DNA of 14,645 nt, taken from CAYGZC01 sp964354225 (GTDB lineage Bacteria > Bacteroidota > Ignavibacteria > UBA10030 > SZUA-254). The DNA is taken from contig CAYGZC010000252.1 of assembly GCA_964354225.1 (NCBI GenBank), positions 1-14,645 of the forward strand. Direction: 5' to 3'. The notes beneath the pieces were generated by a model that did no database searches, was not told where the DNA came from, and saw nothing but the letters and a program-made list of their open reading frames with translations. Below are positions 7,663 through 14,645 of the stretch, one piece after another. Both the position numbers and the translations under genes were made by a program. The stretch's first letter is position 1, and each line of letters begins with the position of its first letter.

Positions 7663-10077
7663 TTAAATGTCGACGCGAAGGATGAGGTTCCAAACAATGT
7701 CGTTGTTGGATTTTAAATAGCCATACATCTTTTTATTGATATATATGCTCATCTGGGTCTGTGCGCTGAGATTATTCCAGAAATAATATTGCGCCCCCGT
7801 ACTGAGGAGTATTCGTTGAATGCTGCCAAACGTCGGGCTGAGCGATCCATTCAACCGCAGTTTGTCATCCAGTAACCGGTACTGCGCATTCGTATAAAGT
7901 GTTGTGTAGGTTAAACTTTCCTGTGATCGTGACCCATCGGTATTTGTGGAAATGAATTTGTTTGAATTGATAGTTACACTTACAATAGTTTGCAGAGGAA
8001 TATTAAAGGTTGAAAGTGTACTCAGCGTTACTGCTGTACTGCGCGTATCAAGATCATTTTTGGTGTTGTCATTTCTCGATGAGATACTGACACTTAGCGA
8101 AGCATTATGTTGAATACCGTAAGTGAATTCTTTTCCTAATTGGAAAAGAATACGGTTTGTTCTGTCATTGGCTGCATAGAATATATCGCTGCTTTCCCGG
8201 TCACTTTTATTCGATGCGAGTAAATATGCCACTGTTACATTTGGGAAATTTATTTTTGGATAATATGAAACACTGATGTTCGCAGTTGTGCTGGTAGTTG
8301 TGGTTCCTTTTGTCTTTGCGGTGTTATCCCGGAGCCGTTCAAAGCCACCAAGGAGGAAAACTTGATTATCTATAAGACGCTGACGATCGGAAATTTTATA
8401 ACCCGCAAAATCTGTTTGCAGAAACGATTGACCAAAGGATTCGAAGCTTTCGCCGTGTCGGAGGTATGCAAATCTAAAAGAATTGTTGAAATAGTTCAGC
8501 GCAATTCCGCTTTCATACGATAGTGTTGGAAAGTATTTATTGCCAAGCGGGACGAGGTTCTCATTAACAGTGATCAAGTTTGAAACAATATCTCGAATTT
8601 GTCGAACAGTTTGCCATTGAGAGGTATCAAATTCTGCTTCAATCTCTTTATCACTGATTGATCCCTCGCTGATATCTTTATTCGTAGCACTGAATGCTGC
8701 CTGTCCGGTAATCTCAATGTTACGATTATCGAAAGATAATAAAAAATCAGAGCCGATGACCAAGTTTTCCTGAGGGCGGATGCCGTACTTAATTGAGTTT
8801 GTATCGTCAGATGCCTTTAAATATGAGAAACCAATATGTGATCCATCCCGCATTCCAAAGATTGTTCGGATCACGAATAATTTTCGGTCATAAGTTCCGT
8901 AACGAAGTCTTGCCCATGAACCCAAACTTGGTATTGAATCGAAGGATGCACCCGGATATGATGTTTGTTTCACAACGAGACTCTCTCTCGGAAATGTTTC
9001 ATAGATAATACTTTCAATGTTTCGGGTAATACTTCCAATTGCCATATCGACATTGAATTTCCAGAGAGTTAAATTACCAACAAAACCCCTGATACGTTTC
9101 CCGTTCATTATTAAATCTGTAAAAACAGGGTAGCTATCACCAAATCCTATCTTAAGCCACGGAGATTCACCTTCAATAAAATATCGATTTTGGGGCTGAA
9201 GAGTTTTTTTCTCTTCATTGGTAACGTACAAGCGACCTCTAACGCGAAACTCGTTATAGTTCCCACTTGCAGTAATTGTTGCTCGGTTATATGGTGTTGT
9301 TCTATCAGAGATGTTTTCCTGTCGGGTCTCTAATTGAACAGAGCCACCATACATCCATGCCGAGGTGGTGCCGACTGTTTTTGTTAGCTGTCCGCTTGTC
9401 ACGGTGAAATTCCAGGTAAATCTATCCACCATGTTTCCTTGAGTGTCAGCTATTTCCACCCGGATAGTGTGTAAGCCCACCTCAGGAAATACAGAGGCAT
9501 TTGCCGGTTTAATAACATAAAGGTCGTCAGATATCACTGCATTCTTTGATAAGTCAATATCATCAAGAAAAATTTTAGTTAAAGATTTGTCGATGGAAGA
9601 GTCGTATTGTGAAAGTGAGAAGGATATTAATACATCATCCGATTGCAGCTTCTCATCATTCTCGGGACTTAATATTACAATTTTTTTCATTTGAACATCA
9701 ACCCCTTGCAAGTCGATTTTGAAGGGATGCTGCTCAGGGTTTTCTATAGGATATGACTCGGGGATAGCTTTGTCACGTATGATGAGAATGAAATAATATT
9801 CAAGAAATGGCGGGAGAACAACTTCAGCAGGCAGCATAACGGAAGCAGCGTTACCCGCGAGCGACATATCGTTTCGTTTGAAATCACGTTCTCCAAATTG
9901 ACGATAAGCAATTTCTATCCGCTCGAGCAGATTAGATTGTACAAGATCGACTTGAATTGTTAGCGGCTCACCCGGCTTGATAGTTCCGATGTTGATTTTT
10001 GAAATCTTATCACTAATCTGCGAAAATGCGAAAGTCGCAAGCAGCGAGAGAGCTATTGTAAGAATTATTTTTCGCAC
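7663..10077 (-). CDS. Large outer-membrane barrel-like protein with N-terminal Ig-like region
   Basis: The 804-residue product begins at a GTG (10077) with a signal peptide (RKIILTIALSLLATFAFSQ). Residues about 25-125 and 130-228 look like two beta-sandwich regions; the second has HTIRVEIADTQGNMVDRFTWNF, typical of bacterial Ig-like folds. From about residue 240 to the end there are many alternating beta strands rich in Tyr, Phe and Asn with acidic turns, including IGFGDSYPVFTDLIMNGKRI (306-325). The final strand (NDIVWNLILRVDI) is barrel-like. I infer an outer-membrane barrel with a periplasmic N-terminal part; no named family is recognised. It sits between a FecR-domain gene and the CHASE2 cyclase gene and runs to within seven bases of the cyclase start, so the two are probably translated from one message. 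Confidence 0.75.
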   Translation of the reverse strand: MRKIILTIALSLLATFAFSQISDKISKINIGTIKPGEPLTIQVDLVQSNLLERIEIAYRQFGERDFKRNDMSLAGNAASVMLPAEVVLPPFLEYYFILIIRDKAIPESYPIENPEQHPFKIDLQGVDVQMKKIVILSPENDEKLQSDDVLISFSLSQYDSSIDKSLTKIFLDDIDLSKNAVISDDLYVIKPANASVFPEVGLHTIRVEIADTQGNMVDRFTWNFTVTSGQLTKTVGTTSAWMYGGSVQLETRQENISDRTTPYNRATITASGNYNEFRVRGRLYVTNEEKKTLQPQNRYFIEGESPWLKIGFGDSYPVFTDLIMNGKRIRGFVGNLTLWKFNVDMAIGSITRNIESIIYETFPRESLVVKQTSYPGASFDSIPSLGSWARLRYGTYDRKLFVIRTIFGMRDGSHIGFSYLKASDDTNSIKYGIRPQENLVIGSDFLLSFDNRNIEITGQAAFSATNKDISEGSISDKEIEAEFDTSQWQTVRQIRDIVSNLITVNENLVPLGNKYFPTLSYESGIALNYFNNSFRFAYLRHGESFESFGQSFLQTDFAGYKISDRQRLIDNQVFLLGGFERLRDNTAKTKGTTTTSTTANISVSYYPKINFPNVTVAYLLASNKSDRESSDIFYAANDRTNRILFQLGKEFTYGIQHNASLSVSISSRNDNTKNDLDTRSTAVTLSTLSTFNIPLQTIVSVTINSNKFISTNTDGSRSQESLTYTTLYTNAQYRLLDDKLRLNGSLSPTFGSIQRILLSTGAQYYFWNNLSAQTQMSIYINKKMYGYLKSNNDIVWNLILRVDI

Positions 10078-10089
10078 GAATCGATAGTT

Positions 10090-10119
10090 TTATAATGATC
10101 GTTTCCTGAACGATGACAA
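10090..10119 (-). promoter_or_regulatory. Possible internal promoter with operator-like palindrome
   Basis: In the 73-base gap between the FecR-domain gene and the barrel gene, the minus strand has TTGTCA (10114-10119) and TTATAA (10090-10095), 18 bases apart. A perfect 6-bp inverted repeat, ATCGTT-N5-AACGAT (10098-10114), fills the spacer and touches the -35 element. This is a typical place for a repressor operator, but it could equally be a small mRNA hairpin. No T run follows, so it does not look like a terminator. Confidence 0.3.
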
Positions 10120-10150
10120 GATACGAAAATTACAATTAATCCGCACTATT

Positions 10151-10855
10151 TTATTGCTTGTACCGCAGCTTCAGGTCCTTTTTATTCCCCTTGGAATCTT
10201 TCATCTCGAGTTTCAGCTCGTTGGTTGTTCCGCCAAGCGCAGCACTGTTAGCATCTGCGAGCTCATCATCGATAGCTTTCCGCGAAGTAAGTGAACCATC
10301 TTCATTGGAAAAACCAATATAACCAGCTGCAATATCAATATCTTTATTGGAAATGTTATTTTTCAGATTAACCAAACCCTCCGTCACAACAAGAGTATCG
10401 TGGCCTTTACCACCGCTCCATTTTCCTTTTGTTCCACGAATCGAGGCTACCGAAGTTGGTGATGTTAAACGGAATTGATCCATTTGTTGTTTCTGTACGT
10501 CAAATCCCACAGAGCCATTCATCAAATTCGATTCTCGTATCATTGAGCCCTTTGGTCCCTCAATCTTTAAGATCAGCTCGGATTGTTCGCGCAGCCGCAC
10601 AATACTACCCTCAGTAAACTTAATAATTGCCAACGACTTTTTCCCGGTTTGAACCTGATCTCCGGTAAGAAGTATAGCACCTAACGTAGCTTGAACGTAT
10701 TCACTTGATTGAGATTTTTTCTTCACATCATTGACAATCTTTTTAAGGATGGCGAGTGAAGGATTATCTGCTCCATATCCTATAGTGAAAAGAATATGAG
10801 ACGAAAGAATTGTTAATAATAAAAATTTTATTGAAAATTTTTGTCGAGTTTTCAT
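10151..10855 (-). CDS. Periplasmic FecR-domain protein
   Basis: The 234-residue product has a signal peptide (about 1-28, ending IGYGA). A FecR domain follows at about residues 60-165, with LLTGDQVQTG, SLAIIKFTEGSIVRLRE, LMNGSVGFDV and the characteristic RLTSPTSVASIRGTKGKW. FecR domains are periplasmic beta modules that relay signals in iron-uptake regulation and in other sensors. Here no sigma factor or anti-sigma gene is nearby and no membrane anchor follows, so the protein is probably secreted to the periplasm. The start is fixed by a strong AAGGAG six bases before the ATG. It lies 26 bases after the upstream secreted-protein gene and before the barrel and CHASE2 cyclase genes. Pairing of FecR-domain and CHASE2-cyclase genes is seen in other bacteria, which supports a shared role; this is from memory, not a search. 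Confidence 0.9.
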   Translation of the reverse strand: MKTRQKFSIKFLLLTILSSHILFTIGYGADNPSLAILKKIVNDVKKKSQSSEYVQATLGAILLTGDQVQTGKKSLAIIKFTEGSIVRLREQSELILKIEGPKGSMIRESNLMNGSVGFDVQKQQMDQFRLTSPTSVASIRGTKGKWSGGKGHDTLVVTEGLVNLKNNISNKDIDIAAGYIGFSNEDGSLTSRKAIDDELADANSAALGGTTNELKLEMKDSKGNKKDLKLRYKQ

Positions 10856-10881
10856 TACGTTCTCCTTTAAGAATATAAAAT

Positions 10882-11961
10882 TTATTCAAAGCTCAATTCG
10901 ACGTTGTCATTAATTTGACGCAGTTCGTTGAGGAGTCTGAGTAAATCACCCCGGGATATAACAGCACCGTTTAACGTATTCATTCCGGTTAGATTAAAAT
11001 CGCCATTATGAATTTGCTCGAAGATTGCAGGATAACGGCTGCCGAACATTTCCTCGAGAATTTTAAGTAAGGCGTCTTCTGGACCGGCTTGTTCAGAGCT
11101 TGAAACCTTGAATAAGCCGATAGGACTTGGAACTTCGATTTCGGTGCCGCCGGGTCCAAGTATTTTGCCAACAACTTTCCATACGTACGTTTTGCCTTGT
11201 TCAAGTGGTCGGCCACCGGAGTAAAGAAATGAATTTTGTCCGATCAAGTCTTTCCTATCCATCGGCGGTTCATGAGATATTGCTTCTTCTCGAGATTGGT
11301 CGGAAGATTTTTTGGCAACAGTTAATTCAACCTTATTACAATCACTGAAAAACTCAAAAAGCGGAAATTCATTTGTCACTTCACCATCGCGCGGGGAGCG
11401 AAGCTCGACCCGGGATGGATTTTGGATTGTTAATATTACTGGTTCACTAACCACCTTTCCGCAATTTATTGGCGTAAGGATTATGTTAAATATATATATA
11501 CCAGCAGGAAATTTCCCTGTCGCAAGAGCCACATCTTGCACTTTATTCTTAACCTCGTTTTCTAAATTATATTCCGAGGTCTTAATTTTGGTGTTTTTCC
11601 CAATTTCAAGATTCGTGATAATGAGTCCTTCTACAGGTACCTCAAATTCCTTGCTAGTAAACGTTAAACCTGGGTCAGGTAGCAAAGTCTGATCGGCAAG
11701 CTTGATACTCAATTTAATTTGAAGAATTGCAGAGATAGTGACTGTCGTATCATTTTTTATACTTAAAGTAAAGAGTAAGTTCCTGCTCTCGAAATTTTCA
11801 AAGTCAACATCAGCAATAGAAAGCTGTTGAACAGGTGCGTAACTCACCGTCATCGATAACTTGCATTGAGATATTGCGAATGCTGAGGGTAGTACATTCA
11901 GCGTGATGAGGGCGAGAAATAAGAAATAATAAAAATATAAATTATGTCCATTGTTTTTCAT
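10882..11961 (-). CDS. Secreted beta-rich protein of unknown function, first gene of the sensory block
   Basis: The ATG at 11961 gives 359 residues and is chosen because GGAG lies five bases upstream and a signal peptide follows at once (YFYYFLFLALITLNVLPSAFA, cleavage about residue 29). A longer reading from a TTG at 12033 would cover the promoter and is rejected. Residues about 30-180 form a beta-rich region containing paired-strand segments such as SIKNDTTVTISAILQIKLSI. Residues about 182-288 resemble a fibronectin-III-like module (SRVELRSPRDGEVT, then KTYVWKVVGKI). The last 65 residues are partly helical (ALLKILEEMFG) and acidic. Three cysteines (33, 167, 208) could form a disulfide in the periplasm. 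No catalytic motif is seen and I recognise no family. Its position as promoter-proximal gene suggests a structural or ligand-binding part of the FecR/CHASE2 system. Confidence 0.75.
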   Translation of the reverse strand: MKNNGHNLYFYYFLFLALITLNVLPSAFAISQCKLSMTVSYAPVQQLSIADVDFENFESRNLLFTLSIKNDTTVTISAILQIKLSIKLADQTLLPDPGLTFTSKEFEVPVEGLIITNLEIGKNTKIKTSEYNLENEVKNKVQDVALATGKFPAGIYIFNIILTPINCGKVVSEPVILTIQNPSRVELRSPRDGEVTNEFPLFEFFSDCNKVELTVAKKSSDQSREEAISHEPPMDRKDLIGQNSFLYSGGRPLEQGKTYVWKVVGKILGPGGTEIEVPSPIGLFKVSSSEQAGPEDALLKILEEMFGSRYPAIFEQIHNGDFNLTGMNTLNGAVISRGDLLRLLNELRQINDNVELSFE

Positions 11962-12004
11962 AGTTACTCCATTTAAACTGGTGCTATAATTATTGTCTAT
12001 AAAA

Positions 12005-12033
12005 AGTATAACAAATTCTAAATATTTAATCAA
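12005..12033 (-). promoter_or_regulatory. Sigma70-type promoter of the sensory operon
   Basis: On the minus strand, TTGATT (12028-12033) and TATACT (12005-12010) are separated by 17 bases. Transcription would start near 11998 and leave a leader of about 37 bases before the ATG at 11961, which has its own ribosome binding site. The -10 hexamer is identical to that of the T9SS cargo promoter at 2231. Confidence 0.6.
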
Positions 12034-12039
12034 TCTACT

Positions 12040-12071
12040 ATGTAATATAGAACACGGCGCTAGAATTACAT
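12040..12071. repeat. Inverted repeat upstream of the sensory operon promoter
   Basis: ATGTAAT (12040-12046) and ATTACAT (12065-12071) are perfect inverted arms, with an inner TAG/CTA pair (12048-12050, 12060-12062). It lies between the rseP stop (12095) and the -35 element (12033). It could be an rseP 3' hairpin, although no T run follows, or a binding site for a dimeric regulator. Confidence 0.3.
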
Positions 12072-12094
12072 GTGGGTAATATCACTTATTCCGT

Positions 12095-13408
12095 TCAGAA
12101 TCGTGAAATGTCATTGTAGATAATAAATGCCATAAATGCGAGTAAAAGTATAAAACCTGCTTGTTGTATCGCAATTTTCACTTTGTTTGGAATCTCGCGG
12201 CGAAAAGCTTTTTCATATACTAACATTAACAGGTGACCACCATCAAGAGCGGGAATGGGTAGTATATTTAAAATTGCCAAGCTCATACTGAGCTGTGCCA
12301 TGAACCAGATGAAAGTTAAAAATCCCATCTCAGCACTTTGAGTTGCTAGTTGGGCGATGGCGACCGGTCCACCTAATGATTCTTTGATTGATGCTTTGCC
12401 GGCAAACACTTTGCTGAATGTTAAATAAAAAAGATAAACCGATTGTCCAACATCATTTATTCCCCGCCCTAACGCCTCAACGATTGAATAATTGATGTGC
12501 TTCGATGGACCGATATAGCGGTTACCAACCAATATACCGATACGTCCTTCTGTTGTCACCGTTGTTGTTTCGGAGAGAACATTAATGCCATGTTTCCATG
12601 TGAGTGTAATATTTTTTCCAGCGTTCTTATGAATGAGGGCAATGGCTCTTGGTTGGTTGACGAGAATATTGTTGATAGATAGAATTGTATCGCCTGCCAC
12701 CAATCCAAGCTTGTAGGCAGGCATATTTGGCTCAACTGCCTCGACGGTTGCCACTGTATGACCTATCATAATGCCCGGCTGAGCATCGGGGGAAACAGGG
12801 ATACTTTTCGCCGGAATGAAAACTTGAATTTGTTTACCTTGTCGGTCAACGCTCAGTTCAATATCGTTGCCTAAATTTTCGATATAGATTAATTGCTGAA
12901 CTTCATCCCAATGTGTAACTGATTTTTCATTTATTGAGAGAATTTTGTCGCCGGCGCGCAAACCGGATTGATCAAAAGCACTCTCCTCGGTAACAAAACC
13001 AATGTCTGTTGTCTCGGCGATGTACGAGCCTTGTTTGTAATGGAGGCTCCAAAAGATAAAGATGGCTAAAAGTACATTCATAATAACACCAGCAGAAATC
13101 ACTACCATACGAGCCCACATAGGTTTAGCGCGAAACTCCCATGCCTGCGGTGCCCGATTAACGAAATCTGTATCAAAGCTTTCATCGATCATGCCTGCAA
13201 TTTTAACATACCCGCCAATAGGAATCCACGAAACACAATAATCGGTGTCGCCGACTCTTTTTCCAAATGCACGAGGCGGGAAACCGATCGAGAATCTATC
13301 GACACGCATACCGGTTAATTTTGCCGCGATGAAGTGCCCGAACTCGTGGATAAAGATTAAAACACCGAGAGTAATGGCAGTATAAAGAATCATGTTTAGA
13401 ATTTGCAT
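12095..13408 (-). CDS. rseP: Site-2 intramembrane metalloprotease RseP
   Basis: This inner-membrane zinc protease cuts transmembrane segments, classically of anti-sigma factors after a first periplasmic cut, and may also remove leftover signal peptides. The 437-residue product is near the length of E. coli RseP. It has the zinc motif HEFGH (21-25) in the first membrane helix, the GGYVK membrane-associated loop (65-69), two PDZ-like domains (about 135-200 and 215-290, each with GLxAGDxIxSIN) and the third zinc ligand region NILPIPALDGG (381-391, Asp389). A last membrane segment closes the protein (about 417-432). The start follows the dxr stop after one base, so the two genes are very probably one operon; dxr-rseP adjacency is common in bacteria. 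The ATG at 13393 is a possible but shorter start. The natural substrate is not visible here. Confidence 0.96.
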   Translation of the reverse strand: MQILNMILYTAITLGVLIFIHEFGHFIAAKLTGMRVDRFSIGFPPRAFGKRVGDTDYCVSWIPIGGYVKIAGMIDESFDTDFVNRAPQAWEFRAKPMWARMVVISAGVIMNVLLAIFIFWSLHYKQGSYIAETTDIGFVTEESAFDQSGLRAGDKILSINEKSVTHWDEVQQLIYIENLGNDIELSVDRQGKQIQVFIPAKSIPVSPDAQPGIMIGHTVATVEAVEPNMPAYKLGLVAGDTILSINNILVNQPRAIALIHKNAGKNITLTWKHGINVLSETTTVTTEGRIGILVGNRYIGPSKHINYSIVEALGRGINDVGQSVYLFYLTFSKVFAGKASIKESLGGPVAIAQLATQSAEMGFLTFIWFMAQLSMSLAILNILPIPALDGGHLLMLVYEKAFRREIPNKVKIAIQQAGFILLLAFMAFIIYNDISRF

Positions 13409-13409
13409 A

Positions 13410-14582
13410 TTAACTTTTTAATCTCGACAGTTTGACTATGTTTCGTGCAAAAATTCGCGCTGCTTTATCGGTCTGGATGATATCCTCTATTGAAGGTCTC
13501 AGCTTGATCGGGATTTTGTTCAGCGTTTCAGTGATGAGTTTTGGAATCCGATCAAAAGAAATTTTGTTGTGCAAGAAAAATTCCACAGCAACTTCATTCG
13601 CTGCATTAAGAATTGCAGGTGCTGTTCCACCTTTTTCAAGCGCTTCATATGCAAGCTGGAGACACTCAAATTTCTTTCTGTCCGGTTTGAAGAAAGTCAT
13701 TTCCTGTAATTCGACAAAATCTACCCGTTTAAAATTAGAAACAGCTCGTTTTGGATATGTCAGCGCATATTGAATTGGGATTTTCATGTCGGGAACCCCA
13801 AGTTGTGCCTTCACCGAGCCGTCAACAAATTCTACCATGGAATGTATAATTGATTGTGGGTGAATGAGGACATCAATTTTATCTGAGGGTAAGTTGAAGA
13901 GCCAGTGTGCTTCGATAACTTCCAATCCCTTGTTCATTAATGTCGCTGAGTCGATTGTAATTTTATTTCCCATTTTCCAGTTTGGATGATTAAGCGCAGC
14001 TTCGACTTTAATATTCTTAAACTTCTTCTTATCCATATGAAGAAAGGGACCACCAGAAGCAGTAAGAATAAGACGCGCAATGTCTTCAGGTTTCTCACCA
14101 GCGAGGCATTGAAGAATAGCGCTATGCTCGCTATCGATAGGAATTAACCGTGCCCGGTGCTTCTTTACAAGTTTCGTGATGATTTCTCCGGCAACAACAA
14201 GAGTTTCTTTGTTTGCGAGCGCGACAGTTTTTCCGCTCTTGATCGCTTCAATTGTCGGTCGTAGACCGACAAATCCTACCAACGAATTGATAACAATATC
14301 CACATCGTTATGGCTGGCGATTTCTTTTAATCCTTCTTCACCGGCGAATACTTTTAGAGAACCATTTGAAGACAGCCGTAAATTGTTGGCATATTGTTCA
14401 TTGAGAACTGCAACAGCTCTTGGGTGGAAACGTGCGATCTGCTCTTCAAGCAGACGCGTGTTTGTGTTTGCCGTAAGATAACGTACACGAAATTTATCGG
14501 GGAAATTGGAAATAACTTCGAGACTGTTCTTTCCGATAGAACCTGTTGAACCCAAAATACAGATATTTTTAATTTCAGCCAT
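13410..14582 (-). CDS. dxr: 1-deoxy-D-xylulose 5-phosphate reductoisomerase
   Basis: This cytoplasmic enzyme turns 1-deoxy-D-xylulose 5-phosphate into 2-C-methyl-D-erythritol 4-phosphate with NADPH and a divalent metal, the committed step of the MEP isoprenoid pathway. With the ATG at 14582 the product has 390 residues. It has the NADPH-binding GSTGSIG (11-17), ALANKETLV, the metal-binding IDSEH (D150, E152), LTASGGPF, the flexible-loop region HPNWKMGNKITIDSATL and MNKGLEVIEAHWLF with the third metal ligand Glu. HPQSIIHSMVEF and DMKIPIQYALTYPKR follow. All catalytic residues are present. A start six codons upstream (ATG at 14600, 396 residues) is possible but lies inside a hairpin, and family members usually begin close to the GSTGSIG motif. 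It is followed by rseP after one base. Confidence 0.97.
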   Translation of the reverse strand: MAEIKNICILGSTGSIGKNSLEVISNFPDKFRVRYLTANTNTRLLEEQIARFHPRAVAVLNEQYANNLRLSSNGSLKVFAGEEGLKEIASHNDVDIVINSLVGFVGLRPTIEAIKSGKTVALANKETLVVAGEIITKLVKKHRARLIPIDSEHSAILQCLAGEKPEDIARLILTASGGPFLHMDKKKFKNIKVEAALNHPNWKMGNKITIDSATLMNKGLEVIEAHWLFNLPSDKIDVLIHPQSIIHSMVEFVDGSVKAQLGVPDMKIPIQYALTYPKRAVSNFKRVDFVELQEMTFFKPDRKKFECLQLAYEALEKGGTAPAILNAANEVAVEFFLHNKISFDRIPKLITETLNKIPIKLRPSIEDIIQTDKAARIFARNIVKLSRLKS

Positions 14583-14613
14583 AAAAACAATTTGCCCCAT
14601 ACATAAGGGGCAA
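14583..14613 (-). terminator. Hairpin with T-rich tail just before dxr
   Basis: On the minus strand TTGCCCC (14613-14607) pairs with GGGGCAA (14598-14592) over an 8-base loop, followed by ATTGTTTTT directly before the dxr ATG at 14582. It has the form of an intrinsic terminator for a gene to the right of the window. It could also act as an attenuator or a fold that shields dxr translation, because the tail abuts the start codon. Confidence 0.45.
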
Positions 14614-14645
14614 TTCTTTATTCAATATTAACAAAATAACTGATG

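Noticed and set aside
7656..7697. Longer N-terminus of the CHASE2 cyclase from a TTG at 7697
   Set aside because: It would overlap the barrel gene by 35 bases, uses a rare start and adds residues not needed for the membrane segment; the ATG at 7655 fits better.
10151..10855. Classical FecIR iron-uptake regulation
   Set aside because: No ECF sigma factor, no FecR-type cytoplasmic anti-sigma N-terminus and no TonB-dependent receptor plug or TonB box are seen nearby; the protein has a signal peptide instead.
11312..11692. Plus-strand open frame of 126 codons
   Set aside because: It is antisense to the secreted protein gene, has no ribosome binding site or recognisable domain, and its opposite strand has a signal peptide, SD and promoter.
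11962..12033. Longer N-terminus of the secreted protein from a TTG at 12033
   Set aside because: The added part covers the promoter hexamers and puts a second hydrophobic stretch before a normal signal peptide; the ATG at 11961 has a good SD.
13432..13773. Plus-strand open frame of 113 codons
   Set aside because: It is antisense to the conserved C-terminal part of dxr and shows no features of its own.

Overview
The window looks like a chromosomal segment of a Gram-negative bacterium of the Bacteroidota/Chlorobiota side of the FCB group, most likely an Ignavibacteria-like lineage. The basis is a type IX secretion (T9SS) C-terminal sorting domain of the 'NYPNPFNP ... VYNVLGQEV ... GVYFYRL' type, a PorV/PorQ-family outer-membrane protein, lipoprotein and secreted-protein signals, and a complete Dxr (MEP pathway). 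The taxonomic call is inference; no rRNA is present. No tRNA, rRNA, CRISPR array, IS element or phage gene was seen. No gene-free stretch exceeds 300 bases.

Left part, plus strand (1-2100): the C-terminal end of Lon protease, then dnaX (DNA polymerase III gamma/tau) behind a good sigma70-like promoter. dnaX carries an A9 run with a Shine-Dalgarno-like hexamer before it and a possible stem-loop after it, and stops follow in both other frames. It is therefore a strong candidate for making the short gamma subunit by slippage.

Middle part, plus strand (2208-5454): a secreted Asp-box/YCF48-type repeat protein with a T9SS sorting domain has its own promoter, a GTG start and a signal peptide, but its frame is broken by one base near 2400. 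Its sorting domain contains an extra segment encoded by two tandem hairpins. After an intrinsic terminator come a PorV/PorQ-family outer-membrane barrel protein and, three bases later, a small lipoprotein of unknown function.

Minus-strand sensory block (11961 down to 5457): four genes in a row encode a secreted beta-rich protein, a periplasmic FecR-domain protein, a large outer-membrane barrel-like protein with an N-terminal Ig-like part, and a CHASE2-domain adenylate cyclase with a C-terminal TPR. A sigma70-like promoter (TTGATT-N17-TATACT) stands before the first gene. The layout suggests an envelope-spanning cAMP signalling module; this is the most interesting functional unit here.

Right part, minus strand (14582 down to 12095): dxr (isoprenoid precursor synthesis) and rseP (site-2 intramembrane protease), one base apart and probably co-transcribed. 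A hairpin with a T-rich tail lies directly before dxr.
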